A stretch of DNA of 35,047 nt, from assembly GCA_934085875.1 (NCBI GenBank), contig CAKOHQ010000009.1, forward strand, positions 1-35,047. The letters are read 5' to 3'. A program made the position numbers and the translations under genes. Numbering within the stretch: position 1 is the first letter of the stretch; each line of letters opens with the position of its first letter. The DNA comes from an uncultured Bacilli bacterium (lineage in GTDB: Bacteria; Bacillota_I; Bacilli_A; RF39; UBA660). Below the pieces are notes generated by a model. That model had not been told where the DNA came from and did no database searches. It worked only from the letters and a program-made list of their open reading frames with translations. Below are positions 1-8,258 of this stretch, one piece after another.

Positions 1-561
1 GAAGATGATATAGATAATGATAGTGTAAAAGTAGATATTGTTAATTTTATATATGATTATAAAAAAGATGAATTAATAGTTAATATAGATTATGAGATAA
101 CTGGTGATAAAAAGAATATATTATTGTTTGATAATGAAGAAAGTTTAGATGAATTTTTAAGTAAAAGAGAAGTTGAGGTTGTAGATACTAGAATAGATGA
201 TATTAAAGAAAAAATAAATGAAGTTGAAAATGATGAAGAGAGAAAATCAATAGATAAGATTGAAGATAAAGAATTAATTGATGTTAAACAAGAATTATCT
301 TTAGAAGATACTAGAAATAATAAAGAAGAAATTGGTGAAGAAAGAGATGATATTAAATCTTTAGATATTGTTAATACTATAAATAATAATAGTAATAATA
401 ATGATAGTTTTATAACATATAAAATATATAAATTACATGAAAATGAAACATTAGAAAGTATAGTTATTAAATATCATACTACTATTGATGATTTAAAAGA
501 ATATAATGATTTAAATAGTCTTAGTGTTGGAGATAAAATTATAATACCTACTTATGAATAG
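1..561 (+). CDS. LysM-domain protein, SpoVID-like (5' end outside window)
   Basis: The reading frame is open from base 1, so the N-terminus lies upstream; 186 codons are visible. The first ~40 residues are a beta-type segment (ELIVNIDYEITG) that resembles the end of the SpoVID N-terminal domain. A very acidic, charged linker (about residues 45-135) follows. The last ~47 residues form a LysM domain (start YKIYKLHENETLESI, end VGDKIIIP). N-terminal beta domain, acidic linker and C-terminal LysM is the SpoVID layout, a spore-coat morphogenetic protein that binds the forespore surface. The next gene, overlapping by 8 bases, looks like YsxE, which is also the neighbour of spoVID in Bacillus. The family call rests on layout and synteny. 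Another LysM wall-binding protein is possible. Confidence 0.6.
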   Translation, partial: EDDIDNDSVKVDIVNFIYDYKKDELIVNIDYEITGDKKNILLFDNEESLDEFLSKREVEVVDTRIDDIKEKINEVENDEERKSIDKIEDKELIDVKQELSLEDTRNNKEEIGEERDDIKSLDIVNTINNNSNNNDSFITYKIYKLHENETLESIVIKYHTTIDDLKEYNDLNSLSVGDKIIIPTYE

Positions 562-1435
562 TATTGATATACTAACTAAAATATATAAACCGTATAAAGT
601 TAGTGTTAAAGGAAATACTAAGATATTTAATTGTAGTAGTGGTAATTATGTGATTAAAGATAAAAAAAATAAAGATATAGGGGAATTATATAAATATTTA
701 AATAGTAGAAGTTTTAAATATTACCCTAAATTAATAGAAGATAATAGAGATGAAGTTAATGTATTTGAATATGTTGAAGATAATAGTATTGATTCTGAAC
801 AAAAACTTATAGACTTAATAAATTTAGTAAGTTTATTACATACAAAAACAAGTTATTTTAAAGAAATAACTAATGATAAAATAAAAGAAATATATGAAGA
901 ATTATTAGGTAGAGTAGAATATATGGAAGATTATTTTAATAAAATAATATTTGAAATTGAAGATAATGTTTTTGTTAGTCCATCAGGGAATTTGTTATTA
1001 ATTAATTCTAATAAAATATTTTCTGCATTAACTTTTTTAAAAAATGAAATAGAAGAATGGTATAAAATAAGTATAGATTCTAATAAAATGAGAGTATCAA
1101 TAGTACATAATAATTTAGAGTTAGATCATTATATTAAAAATGAAAATGAGTATTTAATAAGCTGGGATAACTATATAGTAGATAGTCCTATATTAGATAT
1201 TGTTAAACTATATAAAAATGTTTATTTAACTATGAACTTTTCTAATCCTTTAAAAGTATATATGGAGAAATTTCCATTAAATGAAGATGAAAAAAAATTA
1301 TTATTTATTATGTTAGTTATGCCTGATGAAATTAATTTAAGTGATAATGAATTAAAGAATATAAGTATAGTTAGAAAATATTTAGATTATATATATAAAA
1401 CTGAAGAATTAATTAGGCCATATTATTCTAAATAA
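554..1435 (+). CDS. Kinase-fold protein, YsxE/CotS-like (spore-coat type)
   Basis: 293 aa. The ATG overlaps the stop of the LysM gene by 8 bases and has no clear ribosome binding site of its own, so translational coupling is likely. Features of the aminoglycoside-phosphotransferase-like CotS/YsxE family can be seen: an LINLVSLLHTKT helix near residue 90, a YEELLGRVEYMEDY helix, SPSGNLLLINSN, and a degenerate catalytic loop VHNNLELDHYI followed by SWDNYIVDSPILDIVKLYKN in the place of the metal-binding loop. The normal loop is HGDL..N, so HNNL suggests weak or no phosphotransfer. In Bacillus, YsxE-family proteins are spore-coat proteins. Whether this organism sporulates cannot be told from the window. 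Confidence is high that it is a gene and moderate for the family. Confidence 0.65.
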   Translation: MNSIDILTKIYKPYKVSVKGNTKIFNCSSGNYVIKDKKNKDIGELYKYLNSRSFKYYPKLIEDNRDEVNVFEYVEDNSIDSEQKLIDLINLVSLLHTKTSYFKEITNDKIKEIYEELLGRVEYMEDYFNKIIFEIEDNVFVSPSGNLLLINSNKIFSALTFLKNEIEEWYKISIDSNKMRVSIVHNNLELDHYIKNENEYLISWDNYIVDSPILDIVKLYKNVYLTMNFSNPLKVYMEKFPLNEDEKKLLFIMLVMPDEINLSDNELKNISIVRKYLDYIYKTEELIRPYYSK

Positions 1436-1597
1436 TATGAAAAATAATAATCCTACTTCTATTAATAATATAAGTACATTAAATCTAAATGGTAATATTA
1501 AAGTTATTATAGTTTGATAGAATATTAAACAAGAAAGTATAAGAACCCAAAATATACTAAAGAATCCTCTAAAAAAGTTATTGTTATTATTACACAT
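1409..1597 (-). CDS. Small two-helix membrane protein, function unknown
   Basis: 62 aa on the minus strand, convergent with the YsxE-like gene and overlapping its 3' end by 27 bases. Two hydrophobic segments are visible (roughly residues 12-34 and 38-59), with an Asn-rich N-terminus (MCNNNNNFFRG). Immediately upstream on the minus strand is AGGTGATACT then ATG, the same ribosome-binding pattern used by the minus-strand gene at 7502-8164. That is the main reason to believe it is real. I do not recognise a family. Confidence 0.5.
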   Translation of the reverse strand: MCNNNNNFFRGFFSIFWVLILSCLIFYQTIITLILPFRFNVLILLIEVGLLFFILFRIIWPN

Positions 1598-1635
1598 AGT
1601 ATCACCTAATATAGTTTATGAAAATAAGCAATTTA

Positions 1636-1662
1636 TTGTTTATTTTTTTTGTTGTTTATGAT
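1636..1662 (+). promoter_or_regulatory. Possible promoter for the 1697 surface-protein operon
   Basis: TTGTTT (1636-1641) and TATGAT (1657-1662) are separated by 15 bases, shorter than ideal. This is the only short intergenic region ahead of the two-gene surface operon, so a promoter is expected here, but AT-rich sequence gives chance matches. Confidence 0.25.
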
Positions 1663-1696
1663 ATTATTTAATAGTAAAAAGGATAGAGGGAAATTT

Positions 1697-3001
1697 ATGA
1701 AAAAGAAATTATTATTATTAATGTTTTTGTTTATTCCATTTATTAAAGTAAATGCTTTAGAGTGTTATGATGGATTAATTGATGTAACAAAAGTTGATAA
1801 TTTTGTATGTAAAAAAGTACAAGATAGTAAATTGACATTTTTTAGTGGTGATGTAGATTATTCTAAATATTTTACTTATAATATTGAAGATAATAAGGCT
1901 GTTATAAATATAGATAAAAGTATTACATTTGATTCAAAGTATGAAGAAGGATATGTTACTATTTCTGATGGAAAAAGTGAAAATGGAACTATTAAAGTTA
2001 AAAATAAAGATTATGTAACAACAACAACAACTACAACAACAACTACTACTGAAAGTAATAGTAAAGAAGTCGTTGTGACTTTAGTACCTAATAATAATTC
2101 AGATAAAACAAGTTTAAGTTGTAAAATTAAAAGTGGTAGTACATATTGTAATGTTACGCTTCCTAAATTAGAAGATATTGGATTTAATGGTTGGGGTACT
2201 GCTAGTACTTGTAAAGAAGGTAGTGTAGGAAGTATAAAAGTAGAAAAAGATATAACATATTATGCTTGTTATACTACTAATAATAATGAAGAAAGTGATA
2301 AGAATTTAGTATTGAAATCATTAAAATTAACTAATAAAGATACTGATGAAGAAATAAAATTTGGAACATTTAGTATAAAGAAAACAGAATATAGTTTAAA
2401 AGTTTTAAATGAAGTTAAAAGTATTAATGTTGATGCTAAAAGTGAAGATGGTGTAGAAGTTACAGTTAGTGGAAATGAAGATTTAATTGAAGGAGAAAAT
2501 GAAATAATAATTAAATTAGCTTCTGATAATAAGACCAATCAATATGTAATAAAAGTAACTAGATTAAAAGAAGGAGAAAAAATAAATAGTATACATTACT
2601 TAAAAAGTTTAGTTGTTGGGGGATATAATATAGATTTTGATAAAGATAAATTTAATTATACAATAACTATTGATGATAATATTGATAAATTAGAGATAGA
2701 TCCTGTTTTAGAAGATGAAAGTAATAAATATGAAGTTGTTGATAATAATAATTTAAAAAATGGTTCTATAATAAAGATAAATGTTACTGGTGAAGATGAT
2801 GTAACTACTACTTATTCTATTAATATTATAAAAGAAGAAAAAATTAATATTTTGTTTTATGTTGCAATAGGTTTAATTGTTATATTAGTAATTATTTTAA
2901 TAATATTAATAATTATTAAATCTAATAGAAAAAAGAAAAATAATATATCTCAACCAAAAACATATGAAAATAAAGATAATATAGAAGTTTTAAATATATA
3001 G
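1697..3001 (+). CDS. Secreted, membrane-anchored protein with Thr tract and two cadherin-like beta-sandwich repeats
   Basis: 434 aa from the ATG at 1697, chosen because it begins the signal peptide (MKKKLLLLMFLFIPF, cleavage near VNA-LE) and follows GAGGG; an earlier in-frame start would bury the signal. After an N-terminal domain with paired Cys come 11 consecutive Thr (residues 108-118) and a GFNGWGTA-type segment like Listeria-Bacteroides repeats. Two cadherin-like beta-sandwich units follow (about 207-290 and 300-382; LKSLKL... and LKSLVVGGYNIDF...). A transmembrane helix (about 384-409) and a short basic tail end the protein. It is predicted to be anchored outside the cell. The next gene starts 15 bases on, so it is probably co-transcribed. 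Its architecture matches the proteins at 14751 and 17952. Ligand and function are unknown. Confidence 0.85.
   Translation: MKKKLLLLMFLFIPFIKVNALECYDGLIDVTKVDNFVCKKVQDSKLTFFSGDVDYSKYFTYNIEDNKAVINIDKSITFDSKYEEGYVTISDGKSENGTIKVKNKDYVTTTTTTTTTTTESNSKEVVVTLVPNNNSDKTSLSCKIKSGSTYCNVTLPKLEDIGFNGWGTASTCKEGSVGSIKVEKDITYYACYTTNNNEESDKNLVLKSLKLTNKDTDEEIKFGTFSIKKTEYSLKVLNEVKSINVDAKSEDGVEVTVSGNEDLIEGENEIIIKLASDNKTNQYVIKVTRLKEGEKINSIHYLKSLVVGGYNIDFDKDKFNYTITIDDNIDKLEIDPVLEDESNKYEVVDNNNLKNGSIIKINVTGEDDVTTTYSINIIKEEKINILFYVAIGLIVILVIILIILIIIKSNRKKKNNISQPKTYENKDNIEVLNI
2018..2050 (+). repeat. ACA/ACT trinucleotide run encoding 11 Thr
   Basis: Eleven consecutive ACA or ACT codons encode an extended Thr linker between surface domains. 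Slippage by triplets would change linker length without a frameshift. A similar ACA/ACG/ACT run lies at about 18337-18363 in another surface gene. Confidence 0.8.
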
Positions 3002-3016
3002 AAAGATTGTGTTTAT

Positions 3017-5311
3017 ATGAACAGAAAAAGAATGATTATAATAAGCATAACAGGTATAGTATTAGTAACATTAATTATGTTAGGGTTAACTTATGCTTAT
3101 TTTATGGTTAAAGTATATGGTAATAATAGTGATAAGTCTTTAGGTGTTACACTTGCTAATTTACAAATAAAATATGCGGATAATAATGATGTTTTAACTG
3201 GAGATAAAATAGAACCTGGTGTTATTTTACCTAGTAAGACATTTACTGTATCTAATATAGGGGATGGAAAAGTTAATGATTATGCTGTTTATTTAGAAAA
3301 TGTTGTTAATACTTTTTCTATACATGAAGATATAAAATATACATTAAGTTGTAGTAGCAATAAGGGAAATGAATGTAATGGTGTTGATACTGAAACAACA
3401 TTCCCAAATGTAAATGGTTTGATTGTTACTAATGATTTGGAAGTTGGAGAAATTCATACTTATGTTTTAACTGTTCAGTATAAAGAAACTGGTGTTGATC
3501 AAAGCATAGATATGGGAAAAACGTTGAGTGCTAAAATTCAAATATATGCGTTACAAGATATTGTTGATGTTAATGGTGCTGTTAATAATGCATCTACTGG
3601 AGATTATGTTGAGATGCAAAGTAATCCAAAAACAAGTCAAATTGTTTCTAATGAATATTTAATACCTGCTGTTGAACCTGGTGAACATACTATTTATGTA
3701 AAAGATAAAGATGGTAATGTTATTGGTGAGAAGAAGATAACAATAAAAAGAGCTTCAGGAGAAATTGTAGATGGAACTGTTATTTCTGTTACTCCTAAAT
3801 CTCAAGTTGTTAATATTGATATAACAAAAAATGATAGTAGTATTGATTTAGATATAAAAGGTGTGAGTGGATTTAATCCATATTCTGGTGATAAGAGTAG
3901 TTTAGCATATAATATAATAAATAATGCACAAAATGAAACTAATGGTACTATGTTATTGGATACACCTTTAACTAATGTAGCAGAAGAAATAACTACTAAA
4001 ACTTCTGATAAGGTGGTTGAAGTAGGAGAAGAGAAAGTTTTAAAGTTAACAATAGGTGGATCATATATTAAGTATATATCAAGTTATGTTATACAAGATG
4101 GAGTTTTTAATTATAATCCTGCTAGTTGTTCAAGTAGTAGTACATCATGTTATGAGAGTTTGAGTGGTAAATATGTAGATGCTGTAGATGAAACTATATT
4201 TAGTAATGTTGAAATAACGACTACTAGACCAAGTTCTGGTACTACTAGTTATTCAAATTCTTCAAGTGAGTTATATAAAATTATTGATGCTTCAATGAAT
4301 GATTCTAATGAAGTAATAATAAAATATAAAAAAGTTATTGCTAGCATTGATGAAAAAACTTTAAGTAAAACAAGTGATGATTATGGAACAAGTTATTATT
4401 ATAGAGGTAGTGTAGAAGACAATTATGTTGATTTTGCTGGAATGTGTTGGAGAGCAGTTAGAATTCAAGGAGATGGAAGCGTAAAATTAGTTTTAGAAGA
4501 TCAAGATAATACTTGCAGTGATAGTGATGGTAATTGGAATATTGCCAATGGTAAGAGTGATAAACATACAACATCTTATTTTGATTGGAATCGTATATCG
4601 ATGGAATATAAGCAAGAACAAGATACTTCCTCAGGAGTATCACCACCTATGGAAAGATACGTAATGAATCAGATTAATTATGTTTCATCTAATGTGATTA
4701 ATGGGTCTTATATTAGTCCTTATATGGCTGGGGCCCTTGAAAAGTTTAAAACTAATAAAATTGGTGATAATATATCAAAACTTAAAATTGGTGGTTGGTG
4801 TTTAGATGATAGTGCATATTTAAAAGGCAGTGATTATACAAAATTAAGTGCAGATGAATTGAAAGATATTAAAACATATGTAGAAAGTTATCAAGAAAAT
4901 GAAGGAAAAATATTTTATGGTTCTTATAAAAGATTAAATGATTCTACTAAAAGTCCTTCACTTGTATGTAAAGGTTCTATATTAAGTAAGTATAGTAATG
5001 GAACAGATATATTAGTTGGAGCTTTAACAGCAGATGAAGTGGCTTATGCTGGTGCAACTTTTAGTGATGATAATACGAATAATTATTTGGTTAATAGTTA
5101 TCAGACTGCAAATAGTTTACAATATTGGACTTTGTCACCTTATAATAATAATGATTATAGTGATAGAGTAATTACCGTAGATTTGAATGGACGATTAAAT
5201 AATGATTCTATTAGAGCAGAAAATTCAGTTAGACCATCAGTTATGTTAATTCCTGGAATTGGAATAACTAGTGGGGATGGAACCAAGACTAATGCTTATA
5301 AAATAAATTAA
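3017..5311 (+). CDS. Large surface protein with TasA/camelysin-like N-terminus and C-terminal FAGMCWR-type domain
   Basis: 764 aa. The N-terminus has a basic start and one hydrophobic helix ending LGLTYAYF, followed by a beta-rich region of the TasA/camelysin type (KIEPGVILPSKTFTVSN, later VYLENV). In characterised relatives these are exported fibre or surface proteins. The middle carries a repeated beta domain with a Ser/Cys-rich patch near residues 370-385. The C-terminal ~300 residues contain DFAGMCWRAVRIQGDGS and YWTLSPYNNN, and end with RPSVMLIPGIGI, a module I recognise from surface proteins of uncultured Bacillota without a proven function. It lies 15 bases after the 1697 gene and ahead of a strong terminator, so the two form an operon. 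The ribosome binding site is weak. Confidence 0.75.
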   Translation: MNRKRMIIISITGIVLVTLIMLGLTYAYFMVKVYGNNSDKSLGVTLANLQIKYADNNDVLTGDKIEPGVILPSKTFTVSNIGDGKVNDYAVYLENVVNTFSIHEDIKYTLSCSSNKGNECNGVDTETTFPNVNGLIVTNDLEVGEIHTYVLTVQYKETGVDQSIDMGKTLSAKIQIYALQDIVDVNGAVNNASTGDYVEMQSNPKTSQIVSNEYLIPAVEPGEHTIYVKDKDGNVIGEKKITIKRASGEIVDGTVISVTPKSQVVNIDITKNDSSIDLDIKGVSGFNPYSGDKSSLAYNIINNAQNETNGTMLLDTPLTNVAEEITTKTSDKVVEVGEEKVLKLTIGGSYIKYISSYVIQDGVFNYNPASCSSSSTSCYESLSGKYVDAVDETIFSNVEITTTRPSSGTTSYSNSSSELYKIIDASMNDSNEVIIKYKKVIASIDEKTLSKTSDDYGTSYYYRGSVEDNYVDFAGMCWRAVRIQGDGSVKLVLEDQDNTCSDSDGNWNIANGKSDKHTTSYFDWNRISMEYKQEQDTSSGVSPPMERYVMNQINYVSSNVINGSYISPYMAGALEKFKTNKIGDNISKLKIGGWCLDDSAYLKGSDYTKLSADELKDIKTYVESYQENEGKIFYGSYKRLNDSTKSPSLVCKGSILSKYSNGTDILVGALTADEVAYAGATFSDDNTNNYLVNSYQTANSLQYWTLSPYNNNDYSDRVITVDLNGRLNNDSIRAENSVRPSVMLIPGIGITSGDGTKTNAYKIN

Positions 5312-5314
5312 TGT

Positions 5315-5346
5315 AAACATATAAATAAACTTATATGTTTTTTCTT
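5315..5346 (+). terminator. Rho-independent terminator of the surface-protein operon
   Basis: A perfect 10-bp stem (5315-5324 with 5331-5340; AAACATATAA/TTATATGTTT), a 6-base loop and a T-rich tail lie 4 bases after the stop codon. Confidence 0.85.
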
Positions 5347-5348
5347 TA

Positions 5349-5377
5349 TTGTTTATAGATAATAAAAATGATAAAAT
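5349..5377 (+). promoter_or_regulatory. Promoter of rbfA-nrnA-truB
   Basis: TTGTTT (5349-5354), 17 bases, TAAAAT (5372-5377), just after the terminator and 22 bases before the rbfA start. Confidence 0.6.
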
Positions 5378-5398
5378 ATATATGGAATGGGTGATATT

Positions 5399-5749
5399 AT
5401 GAATCAAATTAAATTAAAAAGAATAGGTAGTCAGATTGTTAAAGAAGTAAGTGAAATACTTAATAATGAAGCTAGAGATAGATTAATGCATACTATAACA
5501 ATTACTGGGTGTGATGTTTCTAGTGACTTAAGTTATGCAAAAATATATTTTACTTGTTTGTTAGATATAGATAAAAAACAAATAGAAAATGAAATGGAAG
5601 AAGCTAGTGGATATATAAGACATGAACTTGCTAATAGAATTGATATTAGACATACACCTAAATTAGTATTTAAGTTTGATGATTCTATATCTTATGGTAA
5701 TCATATAGATGAAATTATAAAAGAAATACATGAGGAAAATAATGAATAA
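5399..5749 (+). CDS. rbfA: Ribosome-binding factor A
   Basis: 116 aa from the ATG at 5399, preferred over the in-frame ATG at 5387 because GGGTGAT sits just ahead of it. RbfA binds the 30S subunit and helps mature the 5' end of 16S rRNA. Typical RbfA features are present: basic N-terminal helix (QIKLKRIGSQIVKEVSEIL), SSDLSYAKIYFT near the centre, and the C-terminal RHTPKLVFKFDDS ahead of an acidic helix. The length is normal for the family. It overlaps nrnA by 8 bases, and rbfA next to nrnA and truB is a common Bacillota arrangement. Confidence 0.95.
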   Translation: MNQIKLKRIGSQIVKEVSEILNNEARDRLMHTITITGCDVSSDLSYAKIYFTCLLDIDKKQIENEMEEASGYIRHELANRIDIRHTPKLVFKFDDSISYGNHIDEIIKEIHEENNE

Positions 5750-6698
5750 TATAGTTAATTTTATATTAGAAAATGATAATTTTGTTATAACTTGTCATGT
5801 TCATCCTGATGGTGATGCAATTGGTAGTTCTATTGCCTTATATTTAGCATTAAAAAAAATTGGTAAAAAAGTTGATATGGTTATTGAAGATGTTCCTAAA
5901 ACATTTAAATATTTAGTTGGATATGATGATATTAAATTAAATAGTGATAATAAGTATGATGTTGGTTTAATATTAGATAATGCTGATATAAGTAGAATTA
6001 ACAAATCTAATATAATATCTAATATTAATACTATGGTTGTTATTGACCATCATATTAGTAATACAAATTATGGAGATATTAATTATGTTTTAGGTTTGTC
6101 TAGTTGTTCAATGGTTATTTATGAGTTGATAAAAAATTTAAATATTATAATTGATAAAGATATAGCGAATGCAATATATACAGGTTTAATAACAGATACT
6201 GGGTGTTATAAAAATAAGAATGTAAATAGTGAGACATTTGTTGCTTCTAGTGAATTATGTAAGATTGTTGATGTTCCATATATTATAAAAAATGCAGTTG
6301 GTACAATATCTAGATCTGAATTTATGCTTAGAAAAATTGGTATGGATAGATTAGAGTTATTTTACAATAATCAGATTGGTGTTATAAAAATATATCAAGA
6401 TGATATAGTTAGATGTAATGCTAATTATGATGAATGTGCTAGTTTAGTAAATATTCCTAGAGAAATTGAAGGAGTAGAAGTGTCTGTTTTAATTAGATAT
6501 TTTGATAATGAAACACGCGTATCACTTAGAAGTAATTATATAGATGTTAATGAGATTGCAAAAACATTTGGTTGTGGTGGTCATAAAAATGCTGCTGGAA
6601 TTGGTTTAAAAGCTGATATTGATAAAAAAGAATTTGAAAGTAAATTACTTAGTGTAATAGAGAATAGTATTAATGAATGGAATAATAGTTGTAAATAA
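5742..6698 (+). CDS. nrnA: DHH-family oligoribonuclease/pAp phosphatase NrnA
   Basis: 318 aa from the ATG at 5742; GAGG at 5732-5735 inside the end of rbfA decides the start. NrnA degrades nano-RNAs and dephosphorylates 3'-phosphoadenosine 5'-phosphate. The metal-binding motifs are intact: HVHPDGDAIGSS near residue 22, DNADISR, and the DHH motif in VVIDHHISN near residue 105. The C-terminal DHHA1 substrate domain ends with GCGGHKNAAGIG. Length is typical (~310-320). It lies between rbfA and truB with overlaps on both sides, so it is co-transcribed with them. Confidence 0.95.
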   Translation: MNNIVNFILENDNFVITCHVHPDGDAIGSSIALYLALKKIGKKVDMVIEDVPKTFKYLVGYDDIKLNSDNKYDVGLILDNADISRINKSNIISNINTMVVIDHHISNTNYGDINYVLGLSSCSMVIYELIKNLNIIIDKDIANAIYTGLITDTGCYKNKNVNSETFVASSELCKIVDVPYIIKNAVGTISRSEFMLRKIGMDRLELFYNNQIGVIKIYQDDIVRCNANYDECASLVNIPREIEGVEVSVLIRYFDNETRVSLRSNYIDVNEIAKTFGCGGHKNAAGIGLKADIDKKEFESKLLSVIENSINEWNNSCK

Positions 6699-7512
6699 AG
6701 AAAAGGGATATACTTCTCGTGATGTTGTAAATATAATATCTAAGATTGTTGGTACTAAGAAAGTTGGACATACTGGTACTTTAGATCCAATAGCAGAGGG
6801 TGTATTGGTAGTTTGTGTAGGGAAGGCAACTAAGTTGTGTGATTATTTAACAAGTGATGATAAAGAGTATGTTGCTACATTTGATTTGGGGTATGAAACA
6901 GATACATTAGATAATACTGGTGAGGTAATAAATACAAGTCAAAAAAAAGTTAGTAATGAAGATATAAAGAGTATTATTAATAGTTTTAAGGGTTCTTATA
7001 ATCAAGAAGTTCCTAAATATAGTGCTGTTAAGATTAATGGAAAAAAACTTTATGAATATGCTAGAAGTAATATAGAGGTATCTTTACCTAAGAGAATTGT
7101 TAATATTAAAAATATAGAAATATTAAATATAGGTAAAAGTATAACAATAAAGTGTTTAGTTAGTAAGGGTACTTATATTAGAAGTTTGATAAGAGATATT
7201 GGATATGAACTTGGTACATATGCAACTATGACTAGTCTAGTTAGAACAAGACAAGGGTTATTTAAAATAGATGATAGTAATACATTAGAGGATATAAAAA
7301 ATGATAAATATAATATTATAAGTATAGAAGAAGTATTTAGTACTTATAAAAAAGTATCTATGAGTGAGATAGAATATAAAAAAATATCTAATGGTGTTAT
7401 ATTAGATAATATATATAATAGTGAATATGTGTTATTTTATTATAAAGATAAATTAGTTAGTATTTATAAGAAGTATGAAAAAAGTAAGTTAAAACCATTT
7501 ATTATGATTTAG
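6673..7512 (+). CDS. truB: tRNA pseudouridine(55) synthase TruB
   Basis: 279 aa, overlapping nrnA by 26 bases. TruB converts U55 of tRNA T-loops to pseudouridine. It opens with MNGIIVVNKEKGYTSRDVV, as in the family, then GHTGTLDPIAEGVL with the catalytic Asp, YEYARSN near residue 122, and KGTYIRSLIRDIG near residue 165. The C-terminal part is short, as usual in Bacillota. The last codons form the left arm of a terminator shared with the convergent gene. No riboflavin kinase (ribF) follows, unlike in many relatives. Confidence 0.95.
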   Translation: MNGIIVVNKEKGYTSRDVVNIISKIVGTKKVGHTGTLDPIAEGVLVVCVGKATKLCDYLTSDDKEYVATFDLGYETDTLDNTGEVINTSQKKVSNEDIKSIINSFKGSYNQEVPKYSAVKINGKKLYEYARSNIEVSLPKRIVNIKNIEILNIGKSITIKCLVSKGTYIRSLIRDIGYELGTYATMTSLVRTRQGLFKIDDSNTLEDIKNDKYNIISIEEVFSTYKKVSMSEIEYKKISNGVILDNIYNSEYVLFYYKDKLVSIYKKYEKSKLKPFIMI

Positions 7513-7526
7513 AACTTACTTTTTTT
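7478..7526. terminator. Bidirectional terminator between convergent genes
   Basis: 13-bp perfect arms (7478-7490 and 7513-7525; AAAAAAGTAAGTT/AACTTACTTTTTT) with a 22-base loop. T-runs follow on both strands, and the structure covers the 3' ends of truB and the minus-strand gene, whose coding regions overlap by 11 bases. Confidence 0.75.
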
Positions 7527-8164
7527 AGTGAGTATATTATTGTTGAAATAATTGTGGTTATTATAACTAATACGAAGTTAGCAGTTAAATGATTAATTAA
7601 GTCATAGAATTCAATATTATTGAAAGTATCATTAATAACTATATATCCTATTGTGTCTAATGCATATGGAATAAACATTGCTAATGCAAATGCTATATAT
7701 TTTTTTGTATATGGTTTCATTGCTTCATATAATATTATTATTAATGTATGACTGAAGTAGAATAATAATATATAAGACATTAAACTTAATATATTAGGAC
7801 TATAAATTATATTTTTTCCTATATTAATAGTATTTGGTGTAAATATTTTTATTAAGTATAAATCATTTTCTCTTGAATGATAATTACCTGGTATGTTATT
7901 TAATGTTGTTACTAATAATATAAATATTAATAAAAATAATGTTGTTTTTATTATTGTTCTATGTGTATCTTTAAAACTTGTTTTATTTAAAATTATTATA
8001 GTAAATAAATATGTAAATGGATATACAATATTTGTTAAACTAACTTCTAATATATTGTTTGGTTCTATAAAGAAATATTTTTGTCTAAAAATTTCACATA
8101 CTATTACAAATAAAACTAAAATGTATGTGATAAATGTATTGTTGTTTGTTCCCTTTTTATTCAT
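7502..8164 (-). CDS. Polytopic membrane protein, possibly VUT/queuosine-precursor-transporter (YhhQ) family
   Basis: 220 aa, minus strand, with about six hydrophobic helices. AGGTGATATT precedes the ATG and fixes the start. The segment ILEVSLTNIVYPFTYLFT followed by a basic loop and another helix resembles the second and third helices of the VUT (YhhQ) family. Members of that family carry queuosine precursors or other small vitamins into the cell. The C-terminal FIPYALDTIGYIV would match the conserved Asp-containing helix. Similarity is by eye and weak. It is certainly a membrane protein, but the substrate is not supported. It is the only sizeable minus-strand gene in the window. Confidence 0.7.
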   Translation of the reverse strand: MNKKGTNNNTFITYILVLFVIVCEIFRQKYFFIEPNNILEVSLTNIVYPFTYLFTIIILNKTSFKDTHRTIIKTTLFLLIFILLVTTLNNIPGNYHSRENDLYLIKIFTPNTINIGKNIIYSPNILSLMSYILLFYFSHTLIIILYEAMKPYTKKYIAFALAMFIPYALDTIGYIVINDTFNNIEFYDLINHLTANFVLVIITTIISTIIYSLKKVSSKS

Positions 8165-8185
8165 AATATCACCTATTAAAATATT

Positions 8186-8214
8186 ATCATAAATATAATG
8201 TTTAGTCTAGTAAA
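8186..8214 (-). promoter_or_regulatory. Possible promoter of the minus-strand membrane gene
   Basis: On the minus strand, TTTACT (8214-8209) and TATGAT (8191-8186) are spaced by 17 bases and lie about 22 bases upstream of the ATG. Confidence 0.4.
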
Positions 8215-8258
8215 TTAAATTATTATTTGTTAAAATAATGTTGTTTTGAGGAGATAGT

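Noticed and set aside
7893..8192. 99-codon plus-strand open frame opposite the minus-strand membrane gene
   Set aside because: The minus-strand gene has a ribosome binding site, a promoter and coherent membrane helices; the plus frame is hydrophobic by antisense composition.
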